Shown: in pieces, positions 24,392-33,199 of the stretch
Layout: each line of letters begins with the position of its first letter
Position numbering within the stretch: the stretch's first letter is position 1
DNA from: Prevotella sp. E2-28
GTDB taxonomy: Bacteria; Bacteroidota; Bacteroidia; Bacteroidales; Bacteroidaceae
Assembly (NCBI RefSeq): GCF_022024055.1
Contig: NZ_CP091788.1
Location: 434,001 to 498,000, forward strand
Reading direction: 5' to 3'
Length of the DNA: 64,000 bases
Program-made: the position numbers and the translations under genes
Notes under the pieces: model-generated
Told to the model about the DNA's origin: nothing
Seen by the model: only the letters and a program-made list of their open reading frames with translations
Databases searched by the model: none

Positions 24392-26780
24392 CGTTTTCCG
24401 TTCGTGCTATAATCTCGTTCTGCAACTGCTCCGTCATATCATTGAAATAGTCGCTATAGCCTGCCACGCGTACTAGTAGGTCGCGATATTCTTCTGGGTG
24501 CTTTTGGGCATCATGGAGAGTGGCTGTGTCAACGATATTGAACTGGATATGATGACCACCAAACCTAAAGTAGGTGCGAATCAGACTAGCCAGTTTCTTT
24601 TGATCCTCCTCGCGTTTCAATAATTGAGGCACGAAACGTACGTTCAGCAGCGTGCCGCCACTCTTTGTCTGGTCAAGTTTTCCAAGTGACTTAATCACAG
24701 CTGTTGGACCATGACTATCAGAACCATGGGCAGGCGAAGTACCGTCGCTGATGGCGAAATGTGCAAAACGTCCATTGGGCGTTGCACCGCAAACACTACC
24801 AAAGTAATTATGACAGGTAGTTGAAAGCATATTCAGTTGCGTCTTTCCACCACGGGTATTGGGACGGCCTTCAATGGCCTTTACCAAATCGTCATACACA
24901 CGTACAGCTATCGTGTCGGCATACTCGTCGTCATTGCCGAAGAAAGGTGTGTGATTGCGGATGTATTGACGCATCTTTTCCCCATTCTCCCAATTGTTCT
25001 TACAGGCATCCAGCATCTCTTGCATCGTGTAGCGCTTGTCCTCGAAGACATGTTTCTTCAGAGTCGTGAAGCAGTCGGTAATCGTACCCAGACCCGTGCA
25101 TTGGATGTACGTTGTGTTATATCGTGCACCACCGCTATAGTAGTCCTTACCCTTTTCGATGCAGTCGTCTATATACAGACTGAGGAAGGTGGCCGGTGCA
25201 TAGAGTGAGAACATGCGTTCGATATAGTTGTTGACGCTCAATTTCAGATTCACGAAGTAAACCATCTGCTTATGCCATGCCTCGTAGAGTTCCTCAAACG
25301 TCTTGAACGAGCGTGGGTCGCCCGTCTCCAATCCCAGTTTCTTGCCAGTTTGCGGGTCGATACCGTTGTTGAGCGTTATTTCCAGGATCTTCGGTGTGTT
25401 CAGATAGCCCGTCAATAGATAGGCTTCCTTCCCAAAAGCGCCCACCTCGATACATCCGGAACAACCGCCTTCGCGGGCATCTTCTACTGTTTTGCCGGCA
25501 CGGACCATCTCCTGTACATACGTGTCTGGGTTGAAGATTGATGGATACCCGTGTCCTTGACGAATAACCTTGATGCCTTCGAGCAGGAATTCGTCAGGTG
25601 TGTTCTCTGCGATATGGATGCTGAGGCCAGGCTGCAGTTCATGTAGCTCCTCCTGAATCTCCAATATCATATACGAGAGGTCGTTGGTGGCACTTTTACC
25701 ATCACGTGTTACGCCGCCTATGTTGATATTTGTGAAGTCGTTATAAGTACCACTCTCCAATGCTGTCACACCCACTTTCGGAGGCGCAGGCTGGTTGTTG
25801 AACTTAATCCACAGACATGATAACAGTTCCTTGGCTTTGTCACGTGTCAGCGTGCCATCCTCAATACCCTTCTGATAGAACGGCCATAGATGTTGGTCTA
25901 TATGTCCAGGGTTCATCGAATCCCATCCGTTGAGTTCAGTGACGGTGCCCAAGTGCACGAACCAATACATCTGGATGGCTTCCCAAAGGTCGCGAGGTGC
26001 ATGGGCTGGTACCCAGCGACATACGTCGGCAATCTTCTCTAACTCCTTTTTTCGTTGTGGGTCCTGTTCCTTTGCAGCCTTTTCCTCAGCTAATGCTGCA
26101 TGACGCTCTGCAAAGAGAATGGCAGCATCACATGAGATGGCCATTGCTTCCAGTTCCTGTTGCTTATCGGTGGCCTCTGGGTCGTAGATATAATCCAGTT
26201 CGTTGATACGTTTCTCGATGCGTGCCTTCACGTCGAGCAGTCCCTCGTGGTACATCTTCCCATCCATTGCCGTATGACCAGCAGCACGTTGTTCCATGAA
26301 CTCCGTGAAGACACCTGCATGATAAGCCTCTTCCCATTCCTTCGATACATGATTGAAGATACGTTCACGTTGTGTCTTTCCTTGCCAATAGGGAATGACC
26401 TCTCGCTCGTAGGTGTCGATATCCTCCTGACTGATAGTATAGCGTTGCAGTTCGCGTTCGTTCAGCGTGTGCAAGTCTTCTACCGAGTGACAGGTCAACT
26501 CTGGGAAAGTGGGCACTGCTTTGGGCAGTGGACCGCGCTCACCTACAATCAGTTCCTCATCACCGATATAGATGGTTTTCTTCTTGCATATCTCGTAAAA
26601 ATTACGGGCTCGTAAGATGGCTACAGGCATGGTGCCGTAGTTTTCCTTATAAAAGGTGGTCTCTATTAGGGCACGCTCGATGCTCAGTGTGGTAGGCGTG
26701 TCGAAATTCTGTTGGCGCAAATGACGTATGCGCTCATTCATGCCGCCCAGATTCTCAGGGTATTTTATTGTGTAATTCAT
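24381..26780 (-). CDS. hypD: glycyl-radical trans-4-hydroxy-L-proline dehydratase
   Basis: Expected to dehydrate trans-4-hydroxy-L-proline to pyrroline-5-carboxylate, which ProC reduces to proline. With the start at 26780 (the longer frame overlaps the upstream gene) it has 799 residues. The thiyl Cys443 and base Glu445 lie in GCSGCIEVGAFGKE, and the radical Gly774 in VRVAGYSDYF. The active-site residues I recall for C. difficile HypD (His160, Asp278, Ser334, Phe340, Cys434, Glu436, Tyr450, Thr645, Gly765) are all found here at a constant +9 shift, which separates it from choline, glycerol and hydroxyphenylacetate enzymes. Neighbours are two Xaa-Pro aminopeptidases and the activase. No proC is present in the window. 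Confidence 0.9.
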   Translation of the reverse strand: MNYTIKYPENLGGMNERIRHLRQQNFDTPTTLSIERALIETTFYKENYGTMPVAILRARNFYEICKKKTIYIGDEELIVGERGPLPKAVPTFPELTCHSVEDLHTLNERELQRYTISQEDIDTYEREVIPYWQGKTQRERIFNHVSKEWEEAYHAGVFTEFMEQRAAGHTAMDGKMYHEGLLDVKARIEKRINELDYIYDPEATDKQQELEAMAISCDAAILFAERHAALAEEKAAKEQDPQRKKELEKIADVCRWVPAHAPRDLWEAIQMYWFVHLGTVTELNGWDSMNPGHIDQHLWPFYQKGIEDGTLTRDKAKELLSCLWIKFNNQPAPPKVGVTALESGTYNDFTNINIGGVTRDGKSATNDLSYMILEIQEELHELQPGLSIHIAENTPDEFLLEGIKVIRQGHGYPSIFNPDTYVQEMVRAGKTVEDAREGGCSGCIEVGAFGKEAYLLTGYLNTPKILEITLNNGIDPQTGKKLGLETGDPRSFKTFEELYEAWHKQMVYFVNLKLSVNNYIERMFSLYAPATFLSLYIDDCIEKGKDYYSGGARYNTTYIQCTGLGTITDCFTTLKKHVFEDKRYTMQEMLDACKNNWENGEKMRQYIRNHTPFFGNDDEYADTIAVRVYDDLVKAIEGRPNTRGGKTQLNMLSTTCHNYFGSVCGATPNGRFAHFAISDGTSPAHGSDSHGPTAVIKSLGKLDQTKSGGTLLNVRFVPQLLKREEDQKKLASLIRTYFRFGGHHIQFNIVDTATLHDAQKHPEEYRDLLVRVAGYSDYFNDMTEQLQNEIIARTENDDL

Positions 26781-26781
26781 A

Positions 26782-28176
26782 TTAGTTGTTTTTTGCTTCA
26801 TATACTTCTTCAATCGTCATCGGTTTCTTGATAGTTCCCAATAGACGGGCACCCTTATCGGTCATGGCGTAATTCAATTCATTACGCAGACCAGTAAAGT
26901 TGCGCCAGGGCTTCAGTTTGTCGTAGCAGATGAAGTCGCGGAACAGACCTTCAGCCTCCCACTTATCCATCAGTTCGGGAATGAAATAGATGCCAGGCTC
27001 AACGGTGAACACAAATCCCTTTTCTAGAGGGCGAGCCAGTCGTAACGACTTGAAGCCAAACTGTTTACTCTTTACCTGTCCCTCGGCATAACCTACATAT
27101 TGTTCACCCAGATTCTCCATATTGTGAACATCAAGACCTACCATGTGGCCCAGTCCGCAAGGGAAGAACAAGGCATACGCGCCACACTCTGCTGCCTCGG
27201 CAGGATCGCCCTTCATCAGTCCCAGTTCCTTCATGCCTCGTGCTATCTCTGTGGCAGCAGCGATATGAGCCTCGCGGAAAGGCACACCCAGTTGCAATTT
27301 ATCTACTGCAGCATAGAAACTACGCAGGTGGATGTTGTAAACCTCAGCCTGACGGTTTGTGAATTTCTCGCCCACAGGCATGGATGATGACAGGTCACCA
27401 GCATAATGACTCTTTGTCTCTGCACCAGCATCCAGCAGGAAGATGTCGCCCTCATTCAACTGGTGTATAAAACCGTGATTATGTAATACCTGTCCCTGTA
27501 CCGTTGCTATAGTGGGGAAAGCCAGTGCGTTACCATGACGACAGGCCACCTCTTCCACTGCCGCAGCCACCTCACTCTCATGGATGCCTGGGCGTACGGT
27601 ATGATAAGCGGCAAGGTGCATCTCTGTGCTTAGGTCAACCGATTCCTCAATCAGTTGAATTTCCTCGTCATCTTTATAGTTGCGCTGACTGACAATGGCT
27701 TTAATGAAGGGTACACTGGCCTTGTCGGTTTGGGCAGCAGGCTCTATGCAGAGCAGTTCCCACAACCATACCTTATGATCACCGCGATAGGGAGGCAAGA
27801 AATGAATGGGCTGACTCTTAGAGCACGCCTTGTCGATATAGTTTTTGAGCTCATTCAAGGGCAATACCTCACTGATGCCAGCCGGCTCACATTTATCGCA
27901 AAGCGATGGCTGTGTGCCAGTCCATACAATGTCGTCAATGGTCAACTCGTTTCCAAAGACAATCTCTTTGTCGGCATCGATATCAATGATAGCTGCCAGC
28001 GCAGGATAGTCGAGACCGAAGAAATAGAGGAACGTAGAGTCCTGACGGAAACGATAGGTATTGTCGGCATAGTTCATACCTACCTCGTCATTACCAAGAA
28101 ACAATAGTAGTCCGCTTCCTACGTCTTTCTTCAGACGTGCGCGACGTTTGATATAGGTGTCCTTATTGATTGCCAT
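26782..28176 (-). CDS. pepP: aminopeptidase P family protein (Xaa-Pro aminopeptidase, M24B), 464 aa
   Basis: Standard-length aminopeptidase P: creatinase-like N-domain (about 1-165) and M24 domain (about 175-445). Metal ligands are seen in LLDAGAETKSHYAGDLS (two Asp), CGLGHMVGLDVHN (His), TVEPGIYF (Glu) and GLRNELNY (Glu; family members usually have RIED here). It is cytoplasmic, with no signal peptide. The stop TAA lies one base before the start of the dehydratase, and its own start overlaps the zincin gene end by 14 bp, so translation is tightly coupled in the operon. Its likely job is freeing hydroxyproline- or proline-headed peptides. Confidence 0.93.
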   Translation of the reverse strand: MAINKDTYIKRRARLKKDVGSGLLLFLGNDEVGMNYADNTYRFRQDSTFLYFFGLDYPALAAIIDIDADKEIVFGNELTIDDIVWTGTQPSLCDKCEPAGISEVLPLNELKNYIDKACSKSQPIHFLPPYRGDHKVWLWELLCIEPAAQTDKASVPFIKAIVSQRNYKDDEEIQLIEESVDLSTEMHLAAYHTVRPGIHESEVAAAVEEVACRHGNALAFPTIATVQGQVLHNHGFIHQLNEGDIFLLDAGAETKSHYAGDLSSSMPVGEKFTNRQAEVYNIHLRSFYAAVDKLQLGVPFREAHIAAATEIARGMKELGLMKGDPAEAAECGAYALFFPCGLGHMVGLDVHNMENLGEQYVGYAEGQVKSKQFGFKSLRLARPLEKGFVFTVEPGIYFIPELMDKWEAEGLFRDFICYDKLKPWRNFTGLRNELNYAMTDKGARLLGTIKKPMTIEEVYEAKNN

Positions 28177-29008
28177 ATTCGTTTACTTTTTTGTGTTTGC
28201 TAATCTGCATGTTCGTTTGTGGGAAATATTCAGCCAACAGGTTATATAAGTCAGGGTCGAATATCTGTAGCTCCTCACGCGTGTTACACCAGTTGTGCTT
28301 GCCGTCGGTATGTGGCATCTCTGCATTCACGTTGAACCAATCCTGTACGGCCTCGGCAAAATATTCCTCTTTGTCGGTCTCACGATAGGTTCCAGCCAAG
28401 ATTCCCTTTGCCTTCGCATTTTTATAACATTGCTTCAAACGATTATCGAAATCGGGCACAGCCAACATCAGACCGATGAGGTGGATGCTATGGGCAAATT
28501 CATGAATCAGGATATCTTCCGCATGATATTTGTCTATCTGGTAAGCTAGGATGTTTTCCTCTGCACACGAGGTAAGTGGCAGTTCTAGGTCGCCTCCCAG
28601 TCCGCGAGCACGCAAGTCCCAGTTCAGCGCAGTGTCGTTCACCAGATAATGATGCTCTGGGATATCGGTGGTGCCTTCATAGCGTGCCATGATTGCCACA
28701 CGGGTACCACGAGCTACCATCGAGTCGAGTACCGCTTCTGGCAACATCGACGTCATGGCGTACAGCGTTCTATGGGCAGCTACAAAAGCAGAATCTGGTA
28801 CGCGCCATGATGAGATGAGGGGCAGGCCGTTGACATCGACATATTTCTGGTAGAATGGGTCGAAATTCAAAGAATCGGGTGGGGTGGTGACAATGCACTC
28901 AGGAATGTAGAGCGTATCTTCTTCTGCCACCTGTTCAGCCGTTTCCTGACTATTGTGACAGGCTGTAAAAAACAGTATTCCCGTTATCAGTATGAGGAAA
29001 TGTTTCAT
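28163..29008 (-). CDS. lipoprotein zinc metallopeptidase (zincin), 281 aa
   Basis: A lipoprotein signal ends at FFTAC (Cys17), so the protein is anchored in the envelope. The zincin motif HEFAHSIH (His169, Glu170, His173) is followed by a probable third ligand Glu in EEYFAEAVQDWF (Glu215 or Glu219), a gluzincin-like arrangement. I do not recognise a named family; it resembles the small lethal-factor-like zincins. It is the first gene of the run with two Xaa-Pro aminopeptidases and the hydroxyproline dehydratase, and would supply peptides from host or dietary protein. Peptidase activity is inferred from the motif. Confidence 0.75.
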   Translation of the reverse strand: MKHFLILITGILFFTACHNSQETAEQVAEEDTLYIPECIVTTPPDSLNFDPFYQKYVDVNGLPLISSWRVPDSAFVAAHRTLYAMTSMLPEAVLDSMVARGTRVAIMARYEGTTDIPEHHYLVNDTALNWDLRARGLGGDLELPLTSCAEENILAYQIDKYHAEDILIHEFAHSIHLIGLMLAVPDFDNRLKQCYKNAKAKGILAGTYRETDKEEYFAEAVQDWFNVNAEMPHTDGKHNWCNTREELQIFDPDLYNLLAEYFPQTNMQISKHKKVNEYGNQ

Positions 29009-29040
29009 TTTAGTTGTAGCGATTTGTAATTTCCAGTTGG

Positions 29041-29048
29041 CAAAGATA
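29041..29048 (-). promoter_or_regulatory. -7 box of the zincin / hypD operon
   Basis: TATCTTTG on the minus strand, 33 bp upstream of the zincin start. No -33 box is found at the usual spacing. Confidence 0.6.
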
Positions 29049-29106
29049 GTAAATTATTTTTAAATGTAAATTCTAAAGTCTATTTTTTTTCTTGCCATTA
29101 CTAAAA

Positions 29107-29134
29107 TTATGAATTATGAATTATGAATTATGAA
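29107..29134. repeat. heptamer array upstream of mdh
   Basis: Four perfect TTATGAA units lie just upstream of the mdh -7 box and cover the place where a -33 box would be. Rotated, the unit is ATGAATT, part of a heptamer family seen elsewhere in the window. Confidence 0.85.
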
Positions 29135-29144
29135 TTATTATGTG

Positions 29145-29152
29145 TATCTTTG
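29145..29152 (+). promoter_or_regulatory. -7 box of mdh
   Basis: TATCTTTG, 41 bp before the mdh start. The -33 region is replaced by the heptamer repeat. Confidence 0.7.
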
Positions 29153-29193
29153 CGGCACAAATTAAAATCTTAAACAAATACTTATAAAAAATT

Positions 29194-30180
29194 ATGGCAT
29201 TTTTAACTGACGAGAAATTGGTGATTGTTGGTGCCGGCGGTATGATCGGTTCTAACATGGTTCAGAGTGTGCTGATGCTGGGTCTTACTCCCAACATCTG
29301 CTTGTATGATATCTATGAGCCCGGTGTTCATGGTGTGTATGACGAGATGTGCCACTGCGCATTCCCTGGCGCAAACATCTCTTACACCGTAGATCCTAAG
29401 GAGGCTTTCACAGGTGCTAAGTACATCATCTCTTCTGGTGGTGCTCCCCGTAAGGAGGGTATGACCCGCGAAGACCTGCTGAAGGGCAACTGCCAGATTG
29501 CTGCCGACTTCGGTGAGAACATCAAGAAGTACTGCCCCGACGTGAAGCACGTGGTGGTTATCTTCAACCCCGCCGACGTTACCGCTCTGACCGCTCTGAT
29601 TCACTCTGGTTTGAAGCCCAACCAGCTGACCTCTCTGGCAGCCCTCGACTCTACCCGTCTGCAGCAGCAGCTCGCTCAGGAGTTCGGCGTTCGTCAGGAC
29701 AAGGTTACCAATGCTTATACATACGGTGGCCACGGTGAGCAGATGGCTGTATTCGCCAGCAAGGCCCTCATCGATGGCAAGCCCCTTTCAGAGCTTCCCC
29801 TCTCAGCAGAGCGTTGGGCTGAGATCAAGCACATGACCACTCAGGGTGGTAGCAACATCATCAAGCTGCGTGGCCGCAGCTCATTCCAGAGCCCCGCTTA
29901 TCAGGCTGTGAAGATGATCGAGGGTGCTATGGGTGGTGAGCCCTTCAAGTGGCCTGCCGGTTGCTATGTCAACGCTTACGGCTTCAAGAACGTGATGATG
30001 GCTATGCCTACTGTTATTGACAAGGACGGTGTACACTTCACTCAGCCCGAGGGTACTGCAGAGGAGATGGCTGCACTTCAGGCTTCTTACGAGCACCTGC
30101 AGAAGATGCGCGATGAGATTATCTCTCTCGGCATCATCCCCGCTGTTGATGAGTGGAGCAAGGACAACGCAAACCTGTAA
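29194..30180 (+). CDS. mdh: malate dehydrogenase
   Basis: Interconverts oxaloacetate and malate with NADH; in Bacteroidales this belongs to the reductive branch leading to fumarate, succinate and propionate. The 328-residue protein shows the Rossmann motif IVGAGGMIGSN (about 10-20), the substrate loop GGAPRKEGMTREDL, NPADVTALTAL, and the catalytic histidine in TYGGHGEQ. It is the LDH-like type usual for the phylum. The codon bias resembles pflB, indicating high expression. It stands alone with its own promoter and ends 23 bp before a strong terminator. Confidence 0.97.
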   Translation: MAFLTDEKLVIVGAGGMIGSNMVQSVLMLGLTPNICLYDIYEPGVHGVYDEMCHCAFPGANISYTVDPKEAFTGAKYIISSGGAPRKEGMTREDLLKGNCQIAADFGENIKKYCPDVKHVVVIFNPADVTALTALIHSGLKPNQLTSLAALDSTRLQQQLAQEFGVRQDKVTNAYTYGGHGEQMAVFASKALIDGKPLSELPLSAERWAEIKHMTTQGGSNIIKLRGRSSFQSPAYQAVKMIEGAMGGEPFKWPAGCYVNAYGFKNVMMAMPTVIDKDGVHFTQPEGTAEEMAALQASYEHLQKMRDEIISLGIIPAVDEWSKDNANL

Positions 30181-30202
30181 TCGGATAAAGATTAAAGGAT
30201 AC

Positions 30203-30240
30203 AAAAAACAGAGGACGTGTTCGCGCGTCCTCTGTTTTTT
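30203..30240. terminator. bidirectional rho-independent terminator
   Basis: AAAAAACAGAGGACG (30203-30217) pairs with CGTCCTCTGTTTTTT (30226-30240) over an 8-nt loop. The A- and T-runs allow it to stop both mdh and the convergent TonB-family gene. Confidence 0.93.
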
Positions 30241-30281
30241 TTGCATCTTCTTTTTATGATTGCAGCAAGATGTTGCTCTAT

Positions 30282-32111
30282 TTATTGCAATCTAAAAGTA
30301 ACGGGCAATGTGAATTTTACGCGTACAGGACTTCCCTTCTGTTTTCCAGGAATCCACCTCGGCATTGACCTGACAACGCGAACGGCTTCCCTGTCGAGAG
30401 AAGGATCAACGGACTTAAGAACTTTAACATCGGTGATGGAACCATCACGCTCAACCACGAAAGTTGTGATGACACGCCCTTGAATTCCATTCTCCTCAGC
30501 AACTGGTGGATATTTAATTGCTTTGTTCAGATACTCCATCAATGCTGCATCACCGCCCCTGAACTGCGGCATCTGTTCTACGATATCAAATGCATTTGAT
30601 CTATCACCCCATAAAATGTCACCTTTACTAAAGGTTATGGCAAATGTTCGTAGAGCCCTTACGGGGCATCCATACAATACTCCAGGATTCCATTTTGGCA
30701 TTTGTTCAAGTAAATGGGAAAGCTCATTAGCGAGAGTTGATTCACCTGTTTTTGATGAGTTGACTTTAATATCACTTAACGAACCATCCTTTCCAACGAT
30801 GGAACTACAGAGCAGTATTTCATATAACTCGCTCGTTTTTGCTTCTTCTGGATAGTTGATGTTAGCCTTGATCCATTTTATCATTTCATTGTCTCCACCA
30901 GGAAATGTAGGATTTTCATCGACATAATCGTATACTTTCTTTTCTGCACGTTGCACTATAGTTTCCCAATCTAATTTCTGTTTGAACTCTTCTGTGAAGG
31001 CATTGATGTATAATTCATAGAACATCTCTACAGCCATCATCTTTCCGTTCTTCATACATCCTATGCTGATTTTCTCGTTGTCCATGTGCATCTGAGGAAA
31101 TGCACCTCCAATAAGTCCTTTAACCTCGGCTACTTTATCTGGTAAAAGCACGTCTTCAAGGGTAAGGATCTTTTTCTGTTTCACATCAAAGATGATATTG
31201 AATATATCATTCTTTTGAGTAACGATTCTTTTATCTTCTTTCGACGTCTTAACATGTGACACTCTATAGCATAGGTATTTGTCTGCTTCACCGCTTAGAT
31301 ATTTCACAGTGAATGTTTCGCGACATCCCATTGTGGCTTCCTTCTCTTGTGGGATGGTACATTTTTCATATGTGTTCAAATAGGATTCAAATGCGGTCTG
31401 CAATGATGCATCCTCTATTCCAAAGAGAATATTTCCTAAGGCCTTTTGCAACTCTGGGTATTGCTTGTGAATACTGAATTTAGCAGTCACCGTATACCAC
31501 ATTTTGTCTTTCTTGGCTACATAAACGGTCTTTTCCTCTTTCGGTTTGTCTATTTGTGCCCCTGCTGTCTGCAATCTAAAAGTAACGGGCAATGTGAATT
31601 TTACGCGTACAGGTACGTCTTTCTGTATTCCAGGATTCCACTTTGGCATTTCACCGATGACGCGTTTTGCCTCCTTGTCGAGAGAGGGATCAACGGATTT
31701 GATAACTTGAACATCGGTGATGGAACCGTCACGCTCTACAACAAACGTGCAGACTACTCGTCCCTGAATACCATTCTCTTCAGCTATGAGAGGATATTTG
31801 ACGTTTCTGTTTAGATATGCTATCAGACCTTCCTCTCCGGTTTTTGTAATAGTCTTTATGATAAACTTCTCAGGATGGGTAGGGTTGGTGATTTCCTTTT
31901 CCTCATAAGTGTAGGTGCCGAAACTGGGCATTTTCTCTACCACATCAAAGATTTTCTGCTCATCAACACGGGGAGTCTCTCCCTCTGGCATCACAGTATC
32001 ATATACCGTTATAATGGTGTCTTTGGGAATAGTCGTACTATTCGCGTTCTCAGTGGCCATGCTTGGCATTGCGAAACAAGCGGCCATCATCATCAGTAAT
32101 TCTTTTTTCAT
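30282..32111 (-). CDS. secreted protein with three TonB C-terminal-type domains
   Basis: The 609-residue protein has a signal peptide but no other membrane anchor. A TonB_C domain lies at about 90-182 (PLIAEENGIQGRVVCTFVVE), a middle part (about 200-385) of unknown fold follows, then a degenerate TonB_C-like domain (about 400-510, YPEEAKTSELYEILLC) and a third copy (about 520-609). Domains 1 and 3 share very similar sequence, with 43 identical bases at their ends. A classical TonB has one such domain on a transmembrane and proline-rich arm; here both are lacking, so energy transfer from ExbB/ExbD is unlikely. It may interact with receptors or be an envelope protein of another role. It is AT-rich compared with mdh. 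Confidence 0.75.
   Translation of the reverse strand: MKKELLMMMAACFAMPSMATENANSTTIPKDTIITVYDTVMPEGETPRVDEQKIFDVVEKMPSFGTYTYEEKEITNPTHPEKFIIKTITKTGEEGLIAYLNRNVKYPLIAEENGIQGRVVCTFVVERDGSITDVQVIKSVDPSLDKEAKRVIGEMPKWNPGIQKDVPVRVKFTLPVTFRLQTAGAQIDKPKEEKTVYVAKKDKMWYTVTAKFSIHKQYPELQKALGNILFGIEDASLQTAFESYLNTYEKCTIPQEKEATMGCRETFTVKYLSGEADKYLCYRVSHVKTSKEDKRIVTQKNDIFNIIFDVKQKKILTLEDVLLPDKVAEVKGLIGGAFPQMHMDNEKISIGCMKNGKMMAVEMFYELYINAFTEEFKQKLDWETIVQRAEKKVYDYVDENPTFPGGDNEMIKWIKANINYPEEAKTSELYEILLCSSIVGKDGSLSDIKVNSSKTGESTLANELSHLLEQMPKWNPGVLYGCPVRALRTFAITFSKGDILWGDRSNAFDIVEQMPQFRGGDAALMEYLNKAIKYPPVAEENGIQGRVITTFVVERDGSITDVKVLKSVDPSLDREAVRVVRSMPRWIPGKQKGSPVRVKFTLPVTFRLQ
30287..30329. repeat. 43-bp identical repeat, copy 1 (TonB_C domain 3)
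   Basis: Identical to 31571-31613 over 43 bases, encoding the ends of TonB_C domains 3 and 1 of the same gene. Points to recent duplication or gene conversion. Confidence 0.9.
31571..31613. repeat. 43-bp identical repeat, copy 2 (TonB_C domain 1)
   Basis: Partner of 30287-30329. Confidence 0.9.
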
Positions 32112-32175
32112 ATAGTTTTAAGGTTACATTTTTATTTTTTCTGCTTCTCGCTGCTTTCACTTCGAGTAGATGCTG

Positions 32176-32183
32176 CAAATGTA
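32176..32183 (-). promoter_or_regulatory. -7 box of the TonB-family gene
   Basis: TACATTTG on the minus strand (TAnnTTTG), 65 bp upstream of the start at 32111. No clear -33 box. Confidence 0.5.
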
Positions 32184-32191
32184 CGAAATAA

Positions 32192-33199
32192 TTATCCCAT
32201 AGCCTTATTGAAAGCCCATGTGATGATTCCAGGTGTTGTCTTGCAGAAGAACTTCAGAATGGAGAGGCCTATCTCGCTGTAGAAGAAGCGGGCAGCATAT
32301 TCCTCGATTTTCTTGTTGGAGAAAACTTGTTTGTTCACCAACGCGAATGGTGTGCTCGTGCTGATGGCCATAGCCGCATGATTGGCGGTGAGGAAAGCGT
32401 AATAGAGGCCTTCAAAAGTCAGACGGTTGGGGAATCCGCCGGCATCTCCAATCAATATGATGTTCCTACGAAGTGGATATTCTATGCTCTGTGGAATGTA
32501 GGCTCCCAATGGCTTCTCATCTGGACAGCCCATGTCTCGCAATACCTTACGAAACATCTGGGGCGTGGTCATATAGTCGCCAAAGCCCTGCACATCGTAA
32601 CTCTCGTTGGGGAAACTGTAGTAGTAGCCCTGACGATAGAAACGCGAGAGGTTGCCCACGATGGCATTCGCCTCCGACTTCGGTCCATACTGCTCCATGC
32701 AGAGGATGCCGTGACTGGCATGTGGGTTCAGATATTTCCTTACACGGCTGTTTGCACCATCGGCACCTACCAGATAATCGCATTCTATCTGTCGGCCAGA
32801 CTGTAGCGTGATGATAATCTTCTGGTTTTGTTCTTCAATACCCGTCAACGCCTCGTTGATAAAGGTTCCACCCTGCTGCTGATAGCGTTCTAAGAGCTGG
32901 GCATCAAACTTGCGGCGTTTCACGATGCGTATCTCTTCGCCCATCTGAAAATCGAGCACCTGTTCACCTTCTATACAGAGCTTTAGGCGGTGCACGCAGT
33001 TGTAGTTGTAACGGAAATCGGGGAAAAGGCGTGACAATAGTTTATAAGAGCGAGGCGTCAGTCCGCCGCCGCAAATCTTGTCACGGGGGAATGTGGCCCT
33101 GTCAATGAGCACACAGTTGATATTCTTTTTCCTAAGAAGCAGGCCACACGTTGTTCCCGCGGGGCCTGCTCCGATAATTGCTACTGTTGTTTGTTCCAT
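32192..33199 (-). CDS. geranylgeranyl-reductase-family FAD-dependent oxidoreductase
   Basis: The start at 33199 (MEQTTVAIIG) puts the dinucleotide fold IIGAGPAGTTCGLLLRKK at the N-terminus; a longer frame would run far into the upstream gene. The 335 residues also show the second FAD motif YLVGADGANSRVR (about 190-205) and GDAGGFPN (about 255), with CGGGLTPRS in the family position. Such enzymes reduce isoprenoid double bonds or oxidise phenolic or lipid substrates. The start overlaps the end of the GH2 gene by 19 bp, so the two share a transcript, although the jobs do not obviously connect. Substrate unknown. Confidence 0.82.
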   Translation of the reverse strand: MEQTTVAIIGAGPAGTTCGLLLRKKNINCVLIDRATFPRDKICGGGLTPRSYKLLSRLFPDFRYNYNCVHRLKLCIEGEQVLDFQMGEEIRIVKRRKFDAQLLERYQQQGGTFINEALTGIEEQNQKIIITLQSGRQIECDYLVGADGANSRVRKYLNPHASHGILCMEQYGPKSEANAIVGNLSRFYRQGYYYSFPNESYDVQGFGDYMTTPQMFRKVLRDMGCPDEKPLGAYIPQSIEYPLRRNIILIGDAGGFPNRLTFEGLYYAFLTANHAAMAISTSTPFALVNKQVFSNKKIEEYAARFFYSEIGLSILKFFCKTTPGIITWAFNKAMG

